Source: Desulfuromonas sp.
Lineage (GTDB): Bacteria > Desulfobacterota > Desulfuromonadia > Desulfuromonadales > BM515
Assembly (NCBI GenBank): GCA_002869635.1
Contig: PKUF01000101.1
Coordinates: 1-37,300 of the forward strand
Length of the DNA: 37,300 bases
Direction: 5' to 3'
Shown here in pieces: positions 17,244-25,396 of the stretch. Below the pieces are notes generated by a model. It did not search any database. It had not been told where the DNA came from and worked only from the letters and a program-made list of their open reading frames with translations. The position numbers and the translations under genes are program-made. Within the stretch, counting starts at the first letter, position 1. Every line of letters starts with the position of its first letter.

Positions 17244-17903
17244 ATGCAGGAAAACATCTTCAATCAAGCCTCCGAGGGGATTGTCAACCTGTTGACCTCA
17301 TTGATCAACAGCTACTCCGGTTTTCTCCAGATCTCGGTCTACTGTGTCATGACGCTCACGTTCGGATTCGCCCTTTTTAAGGCGTACCAGACCTTGGTGA
17401 TTCTTTCGTCCTGTGATCTCAAGCGGATCGCAGCGCTAACCCGCGGACAACAGATTTATACCAACCTCAAGACGCCGCTGGCGGCGGTCGCCGGTTGGTT
17501 TTTTTTCAAGACCAAGAAACATTACCTGCAGGAGAAAGATAACGAACTCGGGATCATCCCTCCTGATGACTTCATCCGCGATGCTGCCTTTCAGTACAGC
17601 GAACGCTACTTCGAAGAGAAGTTCCTCGACCCTATCGGGATGATGGCGAACCTCATGCCCCCATTGGGTTTTATCGGCACCATCATCGGGATGGTGGTTC
17701 ACTTTCTCTCTAATAGCGGCACCCTTAACAGCAATATTACGGTTGCCGGGATTGCTACCGCTCTCTACACCACCTTTCTCGGTTTGATCTGCTATACCTT
17801 TCTCGAGTTTCTTCGCAAAATTTTCACCGCCTTGGCCCACAAGCGGATCGATGAGGGGTTGGCAGTGGTGGTTGAAGGGATGAAGAGCAAGAGCGAGGCA
17901 TGA
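17244..17903 (+). CDS. MotA/TolQ/ExbB family proton-channel protein
   Basis: 219 aa. Three membrane segments at about 27-52, 133-155 and 166-190, with a cytoplasmic loop between the first and second, match the TolQ/ExbB topology. The second helix carries LMPPLGFIGTIIGMVV with T146 and the third AGIATALYTTFLGL with T172/T176/T177, equivalents of the pore-lining threonines. It should form the stator pentamer with the next gene's product. Sequence is distant from classical TolQ and ExbB. ATG at 17244 follows AGGGGGCG. Its stop overlaps the next ATG (ATGA). Confidence 0.9.
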   Translation: MQENIFNQASEGIVNLLTSLINSYSGFLQISVYCVMTLTFGFALFKAYQTLVILSSCDLKRIAALTRGQQIYTNLKTPLAAVAGWFFFKTKKHYLQEKDNELGIIPPDDFIRDAAFQYSERYFEEKFLDPIGMMANLMPPLGFIGTIIGMVVHFLSNSGTLNSNITVAGIATALYTTFLGLICYTFLEFLRKIFTALAHKRIDEGLAVVVEGMKSKSEA

Positions 17904-18370
17904 AAAAGAACCGTAACTCTCATACCTGGCTCTTTGCCTTCACCGACCTCTCTTTTTTGCTGCTGATCAGTCTCAGCATGGTCCCGAGTGCACCGGACGA
18001 GATGACCCTGAGCTTCTCGGGTCTCGACGTACCGGCGGTGCCGGAGAACAGCAACATGGTTGAGATGGTGGGGGTTCGTGAAGCGTGGGAGTTGCAGGTG
18101 CTGCCACCGGGCGGGGAAGAAGGACCGTATCGGCTGGTACACGCCACCGCCTCAAGTCAGGGGAGGCGTGAGGATGAGGGGCGCGTCATTGCCACCGAGA
18201 CACTGATTGACGAATTGGAACGGCTCCGCAGTCTTGGTGTACGCCCTGAATTGACCCCCGAGAAGAACTCCACCAGTCAGGACTTTCTCTATGCGGTCTC
18301 CTCGCTGGCCCGGGTTTGGGGGGGCGATAAAAGCCGTGCCATCGTCACCACTGTGAATCCGGAAGGATAG
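17900..18370 (+). CDS. TolR/ExbD-like channel partner
   Basis: 156 aa. A short basic N-terminus (MKKNRNSHTW) and one membrane helix FAFTDLSFLLLISLSM carry D16 at the position of the proton-carrying aspartate of TolR/ExbD/MotB. A periplasmic region of about 120 residues follows that does not obviously resemble the TolR peptidoglycan-binding fold. The 4-nt overlap with the TolQ-like gene and matching topology support the assignment. The conserved aspartate suggests an active ion-driven motor. Confidence 0.82.
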   Translation: MKKNRNSHTWLFAFTDLSFLLLISLSMVPSAPDEMTLSFSGLDVPAVPENSNMVEMVGVREAWELQVLPPGGEEGPYRLVHATASSQGRREDEGRVIATETLIDELERLRSLGVRPELTPEKNSTSQDFLYAVSSLARVWGGDKSRAIVTTVNPEG

Positions 18371-18374
18371 TCGG

Positions 18375-19913
18375 ATGCGTCTCTCCCGCGACAGTCTCTA
18401 CGGATGGGGAGTCTGCCGGATTCCGATGCCTCGCTCGGCCGTCGATCGCTTCAGCGACCGCCGGCACGACCGGCGGCGCATCCCTTTTCTTGATCGTCGT
18501 CAGCGGCAGCAGCAGCGGGACGAGTTGGCAGGAATTGTTCGCCTGTTCTGGTCTGACCTGCCATGGGGGCGTTTGTTGGTCGCGACCGCCTCTGTCGCGC
18601 TCCTCCTTCTTTTGTTCGGTCGTTTTGTGTCGCCGCCGGTTGTCGACGAAGCGGTGGTGACACCGGTGGAAATTAGTGTCAGTCTGACGCCGGAACCGCT
18701 CCCTGATGTGGTGCCTCCTGAGATTGAACCGATGCTGTCCCCTCATGAGCCGTCTCCGGTGGTGCCCCCAGAGGCGACTCCTTCTGTAGTTGAGGCGCTC
18801 CCGACGCCTGAAGTGGTGACGCCTTCGGTGGTCGCTACACCGACTTTGCCTCCTCCGCCGCAACCGGTGCGGACGATGGAAGAGTCGTTGCCGGTGCCGA
18901 AGCCGAAGCGTCGCTATGAGGCGGCGCCTGCTCAAGCGTCCCCAACACTGCGCCCCGAGTCGTCATCCCCGGTTCAGACTCATGACAGTCTTGATCTTGA
19001 TGGCCCCCAAGGGATGAAGAGCTACCAAACCCGGCAGGTGCAGAGTGCAGCGTTGGTGGAGGACGTCTCAGCCCTGTCAACAGGTGATGTGGCGGTTGAC
19101 CTCGGGTCGACCCAACTCAAACCGCGCCCTACCTCCACGCGATCGGCGGTGACGGCCGGGTTGCCCTCTGAGAGTGCCAGCTTCACACCGGTGAGTAACG
19201 GACCTGAACTCTCAGCAGGCCCTTCGCTGCGAACCGTCCGTTCTGGAAGGCGGAGTGTTGCCCCGCAGCTCACTGATTCGGCCCCGATGGTGCCGCAGGG
19301 GGGAGGGGAGATTGACCTCACCCCGCGCCGCAGTCTCGATCGTCCGGTCAGTGGTGTACGCCCTGTCGCACCGTCGGCGTTGCCCTCGTCCCCTCGCGCG
19401 GACATGTCGATTTCCGCACGACAGGAGGCGTCTCTTGGCAGCGGGCCACAACTGGCACGGCCAGTGAACTCTCGTCCGGTGCTGGCGGCAGCCGCTCTGC
19501 CGCATGAGGCGACAGGTTCTTTTGCTGCGACGAGTTCGATCGAACCGCAGCTCGGTCGAGGTGTTACGCTCGATAAGCGACACACCTCGACGGTGTCGAC
19601 GACTGACCCTCTGCAGGGGGGAGAGACGACGCTCACCCTTTCAAGTGGACAGGAGATCGAGGTCAAAGACCTTGTTGATCTTAAAACGATGCATGAATGT
19701 TCCGGTGGTGATGACGAGATCGGTCTGAAGGGGAGCCTCGCGGCCAAACTGCAGCGCGATGGCGATTGTAGTCACCACGATGGGACGATCTTCCTCTTTT
19801 TGCGCCCCGAATCAGCCTATTCGATCGAGGTGCGGCTGTTTAATCCAGCTGGTTTGCCCTATCGCGATCGTTGTGAAGGATACCGAAAAGCGCTCGAATG
19901 TGTGACCCGATAA
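18375..19913 (+). CDS. TonB-like proline-rich transmembrane protein with Cys-containing C-terminal domain
   Basis: 512 aa. A long basic cytoplasmic N-terminus (about 1-60, many Arg) precedes a single membrane helix (about 66-84, LLVATASVALLLLLFG). A proline/valine/glutamate-rich periplasmic segment (about 87-165), a long Ser/Pro/Arg-rich low-complexity linker (to about 415), and a compact C-terminal domain follow. That domain has four cysteines (C442, C465, C500, C509), enough for two disulfides. Topology resembles TonB or TolA, but the C-terminal domain is not recognisably TonB. It starts 4 bases after the TolR-like stop. Role inferred: force-transmitting arm of the upstream channel. Confidence 0.75.
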   Translation: MRLSRDSLYGWGVCRIPMPRSAVDRFSDRRHDRRRIPFLDRRQRQQQRDELAGIVRLFWSDLPWGRLLVATASVALLLLLFGRFVSPPVVDEAVVTPVEISVSLTPEPLPDVVPPEIEPMLSPHEPSPVVPPEATPSVVEALPTPEVVTPSVVATPTLPPPPQPVRTMEESLPVPKPKRRYEAAPAQASPTLRPESSSPVQTHDSLDLDGPQGMKSYQTRQVQSAALVEDVSALSTGDVAVDLGSTQLKPRPTSTRSAVTAGLPSESASFTPVSNGPELSAGPSLRTVRSGRRSVAPQLTDSAPMVPQGGGEIDLTPRRSLDRPVSGVRPVAPSALPSSPRADMSISARQEASLGSGPQLARPVNSRPVLAAAALPHEATGSFAATSSIEPQLGRGVTLDKRHTSTVSTTDPLQGGETTLTLSSGQEIEVKDLVDLKTMHECSGGDDEIGLKGSLAAKLQRDGDCSHHDGTIFLFLRPESAYSIEVRLFNPAGLPYRDRCEGYRKALECVTR

Positions 19914-19948
19914 TGCCCGTCAATTGCTCCGATAGAAAAGGTGTAAAG

Positions 19949-21988
19949 ATGATGAAACGAGTTTCGACCCTGCTGTTTTTACTCCTCTGTTTAACCGGTC
20001 TCTCGCCGGTCTGGGCCAATGACCTCGCTGATGAAAAGTGGGATGCCCTGATCGAGGTGACCTACAAGTTCAGTTGGTACCCTCGTCAGGACTTCAAGGC
20101 GTTGGTGGAGAGCAAGGGGCGAGAGTATGGTGGGAGCCTCGAAACGTATCGCGATCGTTTGCTCATCGACCTGACCGGTGGAGGAGGCGGTGGTCTGATC
20201 AGCCCGGACGCCTTTATCCCAGGGATGCCGTGGAAGAACTATTATCGTCTCTCTCTTGCCGAATTCTGTCTCTTTCTTGCGACGGATAAGGAGATGCATC
20301 TCGCCAATGCCCGCACCGTTATGGATCAGCTCTCGGCTCGTCGCGACCAGAGCGAGATCGCTTTTTGGAGTGCCTTCTATCAGAGCTACGACGATTTTGT
20401 CCGCAACGATCGCGACGCCTTTGTCGCCAGCGTTTATAGCGTCTGGCAAGATGTCATCCTGCGTCTTGAACTCAATGATATCCTTATGGCCAGTGACATG
20501 GCGAAGGTCGGTTTTGTCCGTGGTCTCCCTTATCTCTACGAGAACATCGCTCACCTCATCATCCGCAAGGCGTTGCTTGAAAAAGAGATGATGGATCTCT
20601 ATCCTCTGGCGCCGGTGGTCCTCTCGCTCAACGATCACCTTTCGCTTGAGAACGGTTATCAAGGGATCGTCAGTCAGATTTGTGAGCGGATGCAGGGGCT
20701 GAATTCCGACAATTACAATCTCAACTATGCGGTCGCCCTGCTTGAGGCGACGGCCAATCGCTATGAGTTCGAGGAAGAGCAGAACGAGGATTTCCTTCCC
20801 GCCAAATTCAACGCCACCCGTAAGTATTATCATCTCGCTCTGGACTGGGCCGATACCAGCAAAGGCCGGGCGGCGGTGATTACCCAATACATGGGGTTCA
20901 TCAACTATATCACCCGACGTTTCAGCTATCGTGACTATCTGCTCGATGCGGCAGAGAACTTCAACAACCTTCCGGCTCAGGCCAACGATTTCATCGACCG
21001 CGCCATCAACCTTTACGATCAGCTCGCCACTCCGGCGGTGCGTGATGCTGGTTATCTTAAAGAGGGGTTCGCCAGTCGCAGTGACTATCTCAAGAGCATG
21101 CACTACCTCTGGGATTCAACAGCCAAGCTCGCCATCGCCATCTCCGATTACTTCAAAGCGCAGCGCGACCCGGAAAAACTTGCCAATATCTTTCCGGCCG
21201 AGCGTCCGCTGCTGCGTTATTGTGAACTCTTTGAACGTCATGCCCCGGCCGATCTCGACATCGTTCCCGACAATGCCTACTTTCTCGCCTCCTTTGCCGC
21301 CAAGGAGCTTTCGGCGCTCTATCGTGACCTCGCCCGCTTTAGCACCGGTTACCAAGTCAGCAACCGAACCTTCGCCTACCAGTTGCAGGCGGTGGAACTT
21401 TTCCCCTACGACCTCTCGGCAGTGCTTCAGCTTGCCTTTCAATCGTCGCAGGATAGTAACGTCGAAGGGTATTTCCGCTACACCTATCCGGTAAGTCAGC
21501 GCCTTCGCGGGAGCAAGGTTTTCTCCCGTTGGCTCGCTGCCAATAGTGGTGATTTCAATGATCTCGTTGCCCTTGGCAACGCAGTTGTGCCGGCAACCAT
21601 GGAAAACGCTTTTTCGCTGGTCAACTTTCAAGAAGCGAGTGAAGGGTCGGAGGATGGCCTCTTTCGCAAGACGGTGGTGATGGCGAGGCTTCTCCAGATT
21701 GCTGGGCGCCGCCTCGGTGAAGAGAAGATCGAAGAGGCGCTGCGAAGTATTGGGCGAGTTAATTTTAGTGCTGGTATCGGATCTTCTCAGCTGCGTTCGC
21801 TTTTGCCCGAGGAGCTAAGCGGTGAGCCGCTGCCGGAGTTAGCGACCGATTATCCCTTCTTTCAGCTTAAAAGTGAGCTTTATGGCGCAATTGAGCATCC
21901 GCTCCACACCTTGCTACGGGAACTCTATAACGAGACCAGTCTCCGTTCTCTGCAATATCCGTTGTTGTTGGCTCCACAACAGTTATGA
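19949..21988 (+). CDS. Large exported protein of unknown function
   Basis: 679 aa from the first of two tandem ATGs. A clear Sec signal peptide ends VWA before ND (about residues 1-23). The rest appears alpha-helical, rich in aromatic and acidic residues, without recognised motifs; repeated helix pairs such as KYYHLALDWADTSKGRAAV recall TPR/solenoid proteins. AAAAGG lies 7 bases before the start. A longer frame from 19898 overlaps the previous gene and would bury the signal peptide, so it is rejected. It is the last gene before a strong terminator and probably the periplasmic effector or docking partner of the TolQR/TonB-like proteins. Confidence 0.8.
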   Translation: MMKRVSTLLFLLLCLTGLSPVWANDLADEKWDALIEVTYKFSWYPRQDFKALVESKGREYGGSLETYRDRLLIDLTGGGGGGLISPDAFIPGMPWKNYYRLSLAEFCLFLATDKEMHLANARTVMDQLSARRDQSEIAFWSAFYQSYDDFVRNDRDAFVASVYSVWQDVILRLELNDILMASDMAKVGFVRGLPYLYENIAHLIIRKALLEKEMMDLYPLAPVVLSLNDHLSLENGYQGIVSQICERMQGLNSDNYNLNYAVALLEATANRYEFEEEQNEDFLPAKFNATRKYYHLALDWADTSKGRAAVITQYMGFINYITRRFSYRDYLLDAAENFNNLPAQANDFIDRAINLYDQLATPAVRDAGYLKEGFASRSDYLKSMHYLWDSTAKLAIAISDYFKAQRDPEKLANIFPAERPLLRYCELFERHAPADLDIVPDNAYFLASFAAKELSALYRDLARFSTGYQVSNRTFAYQLQAVELFPYDLSAVLQLAFQSSQDSNVEGYFRYTYPVSQRLRGSKVFSRWLAANSGDFNDLVALGNAVVPATMENAFSLVNFQEASEGSEDGLFRKTVVMARLLQIAGRRLGEEKIEEALRSIGRVNFSAGIGSSQLRSLLPEELSGEPLPELATDYPFFQLKSELYGAIEHPLHTLLRELYNETSLRSLQYPLLLAPQQL

Positions 21989-21999
21989 GTGCTTGGGAT

Positions 22000-22055
22000 A
22001 AATTAGAAAGCCCCCGCCGGTGAATCCAGCGGGGGCTTTCTAATTTCTTTTTCAA
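22000..22055. terminator. Bidirectional terminator with an 18-bp perfect stem
   Basis: AAATTAGAAAGCCCCCGC (22000-22017) and its exact reverse complement (22029-22046) flank an 11-base loop, followed on the plus strand by a T-rich tail. It lies between the convergent 19949 and 22625 genes and can serve both. Confidence 0.93.
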
Positions 22056-22064
22056 TGGGGGGGA

Positions 22065-22625
22065 CTAATTTAAACCCTCTTCGCAGAAGATCTGGGCGCT
22101 GAAGATGTAGATCTCGGCATCTTCGGCCTCCCAGGCGTCAGTCGGCAGTCCCGCTTTTGTGCAGGTCTGTTTGAGGAAGGTGGTGCGGTCCCACCCGTGT
22201 TCACTGGCAACCTGAGGAAGCAGGACGCCGCGGTAGTATCCTTTCTCAAGATAGATGCCGTGCTGTCCGACCTCAATCTGTTCAATATCCTCAATTTTTT
22301 GCAATGGCGAGAGGACCGAGAGCTCTAGAGAATAGTTGCTGAGATCTTCTTCTTTCATTGGGTAGAAGCGGGGGTCGCGCACTGCCGAAGAGATCGCGAT
22401 CTTGGCGACCTCTTTGAAAAGGGGGAGCTCCGATTGAAAATTACCGATGCAGCCGCGTAGTTTGCCATCTTGCTTGATGGTGACAAAACAGCCGCTACGT
22501 ACATTGAGGTTTTTCTCTTCCCGGGGTTCAACGTACTCTTCGTCACAAAGGACGTAGTTCTCGATGGCGGTGCGGGCAATGGCTACAAGAGCTTGCTTCT
22601 CTTCGAGGGAGAGCTCGTTTTCCAC
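22065..22625 (-). CDS. amrA: AMMECR1-domain protein (AmmeMemoRadiSam system protein A)
   Basis: 186 aa, a full-length AMMECR1 domain with the signature LRGCIGNFQ and later RDPRFYPM and EHGWDRTTFLKQTC. In many bacteria it accompanies a Memo-like protein and a radical SAM protein; neither is in this window, so here it is a stand-alone copy. Its biochemical activity is not established. GTG start at 22625 with TAGGAGG 6 bases upstream, and a good promoter 50-80 bases upstream. Confidence 0.93.
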   Translation of the reverse strand: MENELSLEEKQALVAIARTAIENYVLCDEEYVEPREEKNLNVRSGCFVTIKQDGKLRGCIGNFQSELPLFKEVAKIAISSAVRDPRFYPMKEEDLSNYSLELSVLSPLQKIEDIEQIEVGQHGIYLEKGYYRGVLLPQVASEHGWDRTTFLKQTCTKAGLPTDAWEAEDAEIYIFSAQIFCEEGLN

Positions 22626-22677
22626 GAAAACCTCCTAAGATCGAGCATGGCATGAGAAAAAGGAATGAAACGGCGCC

Positions 22678-22706
22678 ACTATAGTCGCATTCCCAATAAA
22701 ACTCAA
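22678..22706 (-). promoter_or_regulatory. Sigma-70 type promoter for the AMMECR1 gene
   Basis: Minus strand TTGAGT (22706-22701), 17 bases, TATAGT (22683-22678). The predicted RNA start near 22671 gives a leader of about 45 bases. Confidence 0.65.
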
Positions 22707-22769
22707 GTGTATACGGGTTTCGTGAAAAGCCCCATAGGAGGAAGAAAAAGAAAGCAAAGGCAAAGTTTC

Positions 22770-22797
22770 TTGTCTTTTTTTTTCAGAGGAATAAGAT
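22770..22797 (+). promoter_or_regulatory. Candidate promoter of the lipoprotein operon
   Basis: TTGTCT (22770-22775), 16 bases including a run of T, TAAGAT (22792-22797). The leader to the ATG at 22878 would be about 75 bases and contains the inverted repeat at 22838-22856. Confidence 0.45.
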
Positions 22798-22837
22798 AGA
22801 GGGCGCAAGTAAAGTTCCTGAAATGTCAACACGAACT

Positions 22838-22856
22838 CGGTATCGAGACGATACCG
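22838..22856. repeat. Perfect 8-bp inverted repeat in the leader of the lipoprotein operon
   Basis: CGGTATCG-AGA-CGATACCG, ending 11 bases before the AAGGAGAG ribosome site of the first lipoprotein gene. It could be a protein-binding site or an RNA hairpin that affects translation. It has no T-tract, so it is not a terminator. Confidence 0.6.
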
Positions 22857-22877
22857 TCAAGATTGAAGGAGAGGCCA

Positions 22878-23456
22878 ATGAAACGACAGAGACGACAGGA
22901 GCTATGGTGCTGGTTGCTTGCGGCGTTGGTGCTGCTTCTTCTAGCAGGAGGGTGTTCCAGTAAACATAAACTGGTTCCCGGTGCGCCCGACTGGGTGAAT
23001 CAGGGAAGTGGTGCCTTTGAGGATGATGGGGCCAAGGTTTTTTACGGTGTTGGTGTGGTGCGGGGGATCAGCAGTCCCTCACTCTCCGTCCAGACCGCCG
23101 ATCAGCGGGCTCGGGCCGATGTCGGTCGGCAGCTTGAGACCTACATCTCGAGCCTCTTTAAGGATTACCAGAGTGCCTCGACTCCGACGATCGGTGGGGT
23201 GGCGGTTGAGGAGCAACATGTCGAAGAGAGCCTTAAGGCGATCACGCAGGTTTCAGTGCGCGGTTCCCGGGTGATTGATCACTGGCGTGAACCTGAGAGC
23301 GGGACCGTCTACTCGCTGGTGCGTCTCGACCTTGAGGGGGTTCAGGCCTCCTTCGTCGACATGCCAGAGATCGAGTCGGGGCTGCGTGACTATCTTACAG
23401 GGAATGCCGATAAGGCGTTTGACACGTTGCGGCTTGAAGAAGAGAAAGGGAGATGA
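22878..23456 (+). CDS. LPP20-like lipoprotein
   Basis: 192 aa. Lipobox LLAGGC with C26. The mature protein has PDWVNQGSGAF, FYGVGVVRGI and QTADQRARADVGRQLETYI, the pattern of LPP20-type lipoproteins (a 'P.W' start, then 'G.G', then a helix rich in Ala/Arg). The role of the family is unclear. The ATG at 22878 is chosen over an upstream TTG because AAGGAGAG lies 5 bases before it. First of four consecutive lipoprotein genes; its stop overlaps the next start (ATGA). The 338-aa protein at the other end of the operon shares the same pattern, suggesting paralogues. Confidence 0.85.
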   Translation: MKRQRRQELWCWLLAALVLLLLAGGCSSKHKLVPGAPDWVNQGSGAFEDDGAKVFYGVGVVRGISSPSLSVQTADQRARADVGRQLETYISSLFKDYQSASTPTIGGVAVEEQHVEESLKAITQVSVRGSRVIDHWREPESGTVYSLVRLDLEGVQASFVDMPEIESGLRDYLTGNADKAFDTLRLEEEKGR

Positions 23457-24070
23457 GAGGGATGTACAACGTATTAAAATCAGGTTTTTATCTGCTTTTT
23501 TTTCTGCTACTGACGCTAAGCGCCGGTTGTTCCACCAAGGTGACACGGCTTGAGGTGGATGAGGTCAAGGACCTCTCCGGGCGCTGGAACGATACCGACA
23601 GCCGGATGGTCGCTGACGCCATGGTCGAAGATTGTCTTAATCGCCCCTGGATGACCCAGTTTACGACCCGCACCGGGAAGACGCCCGACATCATCGTTGG
23701 ACGGATCCGCAATCGTTCTTCGGAACATATCAGTACCGAGACCTTTACCAAAGATCTTGAGCGTTCCTTGATCAACTCCGGCCGCGCCAGTTTTGTGGCA
23801 TCGGCCGAGGAGAGGGGGGCCGTGCGAAGAGAACGGCTCGATCAGGATCTTCATGCCTCCCCGGAAAGTCGCAAAGCTCCCGGTATGGAAGCGGGTGCCG
23901 ATTACATGCTGATCGGAACCATCAACTCAATCATCGATCGGGAAGGGAAAGAGAAAGTCGTCTATTACCAGGTCAATCTCGAGCTGGTTGATATGAGCAA
24001 CAACCGTAAGGTCTGGATCGGTGATAAGAAGATTAAGAAATTTATCGATCGCGCCAGTTTTGGCTTCTAA
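23453..24070 (+). CDS. LpoB-like lipoprotein (penicillin-binding-protein activator family)
   Basis: 205 aa. Lipobox LSAGC with C26. The mature domain carries DLSGRWNDTDSRMVADAMV, IIVGRIRNRSSEHIS, the FTKDLERSLINSGR helix, GADYMLIGTINSI and YQVNLELVDMSNNRKVW, which match the LpoB fold. In enterobacteria LpoB is an outer-membrane lipoprotein that reaches through the peptidoglycan to activate PBP1b. The long disordered linker of E. coli LpoB is not evident here. The cognate synthase is outside the window. ATG at 23453 with AAGGGAG 4 bases upstream; overlaps the preceding gene by 4 nt. Confidence 0.9.
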   Translation: MRGMYNVLKSGFYLLFFLLLTLSAGCSTKVTRLEVDEVKDLSGRWNDTDSRMVADAMVEDCLNRPWMTQFTTRTGKTPDIIVGRIRNRSSEHISTETFTKDLERSLINSGRASFVASAEERGAVRRERLDQDLHASPESRKAPGMEAGADYMLIGTINSIIDREGKEKVVYYQVNLELVDMSNNRKVWIGDKKIKKFIDRASFGF

Positions 24071-24088
24071 AGGGTTGTTGGAGGGATG

Positions 24089-25372
24089 ATGTCTGCCCAA
24101 GAGGTCGTGCGCTGTTGCAGGGGGAGATTCGTTCTCCCCCTGCTTTTTCTGTTGCTGCTCTCAGGCTGTCTTGGTGAGCGGCAGGCTCTTGATAATGTCG
24201 CCACGTTATTGCATCGTGGAGAGGTCAATCAGGCGTTGGTACAACTCGATGAATCGAGCCTCGCCAAGGGAGAGCGTAATCGCCTGCTTTATCTATGGGA
24301 GAAGGGGCTGTTACTCCATCTGCAGGGGAAATATCGCCAGAGTAATGACGTCCTTGAAGAGGCGGACCTCCTTGAAGAAGAGCTGATGACCCGCTCCCTA
24401 TCGGCCGAAGCTCTCAGTTTTGTTTCCAACGATACAATTATCCCTTACCGTGGTGAAGACTACGAGGCGGCTTACGCCAACTACTACCGGGCTCTTAACT
24501 ATTTGGCACTCGGCGAGCTTGACGAGGCGCTGGTCGAGTGCCGGCGGGTTGACGAAAAACTCACATATTATACGAATCTTTACGAAGGGGAGCATGTTTT
24601 TAAAGAGAGTCCCTATTTGCGTCTTCTGACCGGCTTGGTCTACGAGGCGGACGGTGACAGCAATAATGCATTTATTGCCTATCGTCGCAGTCTTGAAGCG
24701 TATCAATTCTATCGGGACAAATATCACGTCGCGATTCCAGATTTTTTGTGGAGTCGTCTGGTTCAGAGCGCAAGGGCGACAGGGTTTGAGAGCGAGGCTC
24801 AGCGCTATGAGAAGAAGGCCAGAGAGTCAGGTGTCGTCCTTCGTGAAAACGACAGCTTTCTGGTGATCTTGGTCGATCGGGGGATTCTTCCCCGCAAACA
24901 GGAGAAATCGTTCGCCTTTACCTCACCGGATAATGTGCCGGTTAAATTGGCTCTCCCTTATTATCCGCATCGGGAACGTCTTGACCCTCTTCGGGTCAAG
25001 GTCAAAAATCGCCCGGTTCGTTTCAATCAGGGCGAAAACCTTTATGCGGTCGCAAAGCAGAGCCTTGAAGATAAAAAGGGGCGTATTCTCGTCAAGGCCA
25101 TTGCCCGGGCAGCGGCGAAACAGTTGGCAGCGCGCAAGGCTGAGAACGAACTCGGTCCACTTGCTGGCTTTGCCAGCAAGATGGTTGCTTTGATCACCGA
25201 GCAAGCAGATCTTCGCGGTTGGTCGTCTTTGCCGCAGAGGATTGATTTTGGCGTGGTCGCACTACCGCCAGGGGAATATGAGGTTCGTTTCTCTAGCCAC
25301 CGCGAGAACCGTGATCTTTACGCCAAGGTGCCGGAACGAGGACCGGGATTTCTCTTTACGCGATCACTCTGA
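24089..25372 (+). CDS. TPR-containing lipoprotein, COG3014-like
   Basis: 427 aa. Lipobox LLSGC with C27. Residues about 30-240 contain TPR-like helix pairs (YANYYRALNYLALGELDEALVE in two parts, then LRLLTGLVYEADGDSNNAFIAY). Residues about 250-420 are a beta-rich domain with DSFLVILVDRGILPRK and LPPGEYEVRF. This arrangement matches a family of uncharacterised lipoproteins (COG3014). Of two tandem ATGs the second (24089) gives better spacing to GGAGG. Third gene of the lipoprotein operon, 18 bases after the LpoB-like stop. A role in envelope assembly beside LpoB is inferred. Confidence 0.8.
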   Translation: MSAQEVVRCCRGRFVLPLLFLLLLSGCLGERQALDNVATLLHRGEVNQALVQLDESSLAKGERNRLLYLWEKGLLLHLQGKYRQSNDVLEEADLLEEELMTRSLSAEALSFVSNDTIIPYRGEDYEAAYANYYRALNYLALGELDEALVECRRVDEKLTYYTNLYEGEHVFKESPYLRLLTGLVYEADGDSNNAFIAYRRSLEAYQFYRDKYHVAIPDFLWSRLVQSARATGFESEAQRYEKKARESGVVLRENDSFLVILVDRGILPRKQEKSFAFTSPDNVPVKLALPYYPHRERLDPLRVKVKNRPVRFNQGENLYAVAKQSLEDKKGRILVKAIARAAAKQLAARKAENELGPLAGFASKMVALITEQADLRGWSSLPQRIDFGVVALPPGEYEVRFSSHRENRDLYAKVPERGPGFLFTRSL

Positions 25373-25396
25373 TCGCCTTTTCCGACGGAGGTCGTG

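Noticed and set aside
19991-21103. 370-codon minus-strand frame opposite the 679-aa exported protein
   Set aside because: The plus frame has a signal peptide, ribosome site and operon context. The minus frame has no start signals and no protein-like motif.
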